Of a DNA stretch of 64,000 bases, positions 62,554 through 64,000 are shown piece after piece (within the stretch, counting starts at the first letter, position 1; the number at the start of each line of letters is the position of its first letter). Both the position numbers and the translations under genes were made by a program. A model generated the notes under the pieces. It did not search any database and had not been told where the DNA came from. It was given only the letters and a program-made list of their open reading frames with translations. Origin of the DNA: Sphingomonas hylomeconis (GTDB lineage: Bacteria; Pseudomonadota; Alphaproteobacteria; Sphingomonadales; Sphingomonadaceae); the NCBI RefSeq assembly GCF_025370105.1, contig NZ_JANQBK010000003.1, forward strand, positions 1-64,000. Direction: 5' to 3'.

Positions 62554-63977
62554 GCTGCGCGTGCGCTGCCGGGGGCGTCGGCGGCGCGGCGCTCGAAGAT
62601 CTGATCGACGATCATCTGGCCGACCGCATTCTGCCACAGCCACAGGCCGTTGGCCTGGCCGGAGAAGCTTGCTTCGCCGCCAAGATCGCCCCACGGCACG
62701 AAGCCGGCCGCAAGGCCGATACCGTATAGGCCTGGGAGCGGCGCATCCTGTGCATCGAGCACGCGGCAATGGCGGTCGACCATCGGTCTGCCTTGATGTG
62801 CGGCGAGCGCGATCGTGCGGCCGCGCGGCGTGCGCACCGGCAGTGCGTGCGGACGATAGCCGAGCGCGGCGATGACGATATCGGCCCCAGCCAGATGGGC
62901 GCGGGCGGCGGCATCGTCAGCGCCGGTGATGCGGTGCGTGGCGATGCGCGGATCGGGCGCGCGGCCATCCACGCCGAGCAGGCGCAGCACGAGATCGCGT
63001 GCCTCCAGCCGGAAGCCGGCAAGCCGATAGACGAAGCCGCTCACCGGGCAGATATCCGGCGCCGAGAAATCGTCGAAGCCATCGGCGTGCGCCGCCTCGA
63101 CCGAAGGATAGAAGGGGCGCAGGGGGCGGCGATGCAGCAGCGTGATGCCGCCGGCGCCGAACGGCAAAGCGGGCACCTGCTTGAGGATCAACGCGATCGT
63201 CGCCAGCGCGCTGGTCGAGCCGCCGATCACCGCGATCCGGGGATTGCGCTTGCCCGCGAGCAGATCGGCGAGCTTGGCATAACCGCCGAGCGCCAGCACC
63301 TCATCCGACTGGAGCAATCGGTCGCCGGCCTGGGCGAGTAGCGATTCCCCCGCTACCTGCTGCACAGCGAGGCGGTCGAGCGGCTGATGACCGCCGGTGG
63401 CGATGACCATATCGTGCGACAGTTGCTCGAATTCCACGCCGTCGCTGCGGCGGCGCAGGCGGGTCGACCATAGGCCCGCAGACGTGCGGCGCGTGCCCAG
63501 CGCATCATGCCCGGTCAGGATCGTGCCGCCATGGGCGCGCACGATATCGGCCAGCCGGTCGCCGGTGGCACGCAGCAGTGGCCCGGCCTCGACCAGCGGC
63601 ACGCCGAGCGCATCGGTATAACGCGCCACCGCGCGGCCCGCCGGATGCGCGGTGATCGCGGCCAGTTCGGGATAGGGATTGTCCTGTACCGCGCTGAGGA
63701 AGGTGGTGGCGGTACTGTCCGAGGTAATCGCATAGCGGCCGAGCCGCCCGCCGCCGATCGCATCGTCGTGCTCGACCACGACCAGCCCTTGCGCGAACGC
63801 GGCAAGCTGCCCGCGCTTGCTCGCTGCCGTCAGCAATGCGGTGCCGGCCGGGCCGCCGCCAACGATCACCGTGCTGGCCGCGGGAAGGGCACGCGGCGCG
63901 GCCGGGATGCGGGCGGTTTCGGCGGCGCAGGCCTGGCGGAACAAAGCCGCGATGGTGCGCGCATCGGCAGGCGTCAT
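62550..63977 (-). CDS. FAD/NAD(P)-binding oxidoreductase, monooxygenase-like
   Basis: 475 aa. N-terminal Rossmann motif VIVGGGPAGTALLTAA at about 37-52, a second nucleotide-binding segment AVIGGSTSALATIALI (about 252-267), ATGGHQPLD, and a C-terminal GLYGIGLAAGFVPWGDLGGEASF. The layout recalls lysine/ornithine N-monooxygenase-like and FAD/NAD(P) binding proteins. It is translationally coupled (ATGA) to a glycosyltransferase, which hints at modification of a glycoside or pigment, but the substrate is unknown. Confidence 0.75.
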   Translation of the reverse strand: MTPADARTIAALFRQACAAETARIPAAPRALPAASTVIVGGGPAGTALLTAASKRGQLAAFAQGLVVVEHDDAIGGGRLGRYAITSDSTATTFLSAVQDNPYPELAAITAHPAGRAVARYTDALGVPLVEAGPLLRATGDRLADIVRAHGGTILTGHDALGTRRTSAGLWSTRLRRRSDGVEFEQLSHDMVIATGGHQPLDRLAVQQVAGESLLAQAGDRLLQSDEVLALGGYAKLADLLAGKRNPRIAVIGGSTSALATIALILKQVPALPFGAGGITLLHRRPLRPFYPSVEAAHADGFDDFSAPDICPVSGFVYRLAGFRLEARDLVLRLLGVDGRAPDPRIATHRITGADDAAARAHLAGADIVIAALGYRPHALPVRTPRGRTIALAAHQGRPMVDRHCRVLDAQDAPLPGLYGIGLAAGFVPWGDLGGEASFSGQANGLWLWQNAVGQMIVDQIFERRAADAPGSARAA

Positions 63978-64000
63978 GGCATCAGTGATCGGTAGCGACA

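Noticed and set aside
63978..64000. Possible end of another minus-strand gene (TGA at 63982-63984)
   Set aside because: Only about five codons are inside the window, not enough to support a gene.

Overview
The window is a chromosomal segment of a GC-rich alphaproteobacterium, most likely Sphingomonas or a close Sphingomonadaceae relative. Evidence for this is an Oar-type TonB receptor, two HWE-family histidine kinases, a bacteriophytochrome with its own heme oxygenase, an archaic (Csu-type) chaperone-usher pilus, several palindromic intergenic repeats, and GC-biased codon use throughout. No rRNA, CRISPR array, integrase or intact insertion sequence was seen. One tRNA is present, tRNA-Arg(CCG).

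Left part (1-16.4 kb): a four-gene pilus operon (SCPU pilin, chaperone, usher, SCPU tip protein) on the minus strand; a sensor-less HWE kinase; a FixL/FixJ-like two-component pair; then a patchy, gene-poor stretch. That stretch has a very AT-rich island, an S33-type peptidase, an overlapping pair of DJ-1/PfpI-type proteins (one a lipoprotein, one a GlxA/AraC regulator), the relic of an FAD monooxygenase, a small Cys/His protein and a polysaccharide pyruvyl transferase. It looks like accessory DNA.

Middle (16.5-36 kb): a secreted GH3 glycosidase, a MetX-like hydrolase and an L,D-transpeptidase with a small lipoprotein. Next comes a compact module of PepSY membrane protein, DUF2271, DUF4198 and ApbE, in which the DUF2271 protein carries an SGAT motif of the kind ApbE flavinylates. 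It is followed by a secreted S1 protease, msrB-msrA, three oxidoreductases, and a heme oxygenase / DUF454 / bacteriophytochrome-HWE-kinase-receiver cluster.

Right part (36-64 kb): an ABC transporter whose permease is fused to an M1-type peptidase, a lactonase-like protein, a tandem pair of paralogous lipoproteins (the second with an OmpA domain), tRNA-Arg, nth, dapB, a K+ channel, a GGDEF protein and a class III sirtuin. The core operon lepB-rnc-era follows, then pgi, gor, a large TonB receptor, ligA, cspA, an OsmC protein, a GT2 glycosyltransferase and an FAD/NAD(P)-binding protein. Most of the right half is ordinary housekeeping.

The most interesting signals are the putative flavinylated electron-transfer module at 22.5-25.6 kb (including an apparent ATC start codon), the phytochrome cluster with a leader ORF, the duplicated lipoprotein pair and the AT-rich island. 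All functional statements rest on motif reading; no database search was possible.
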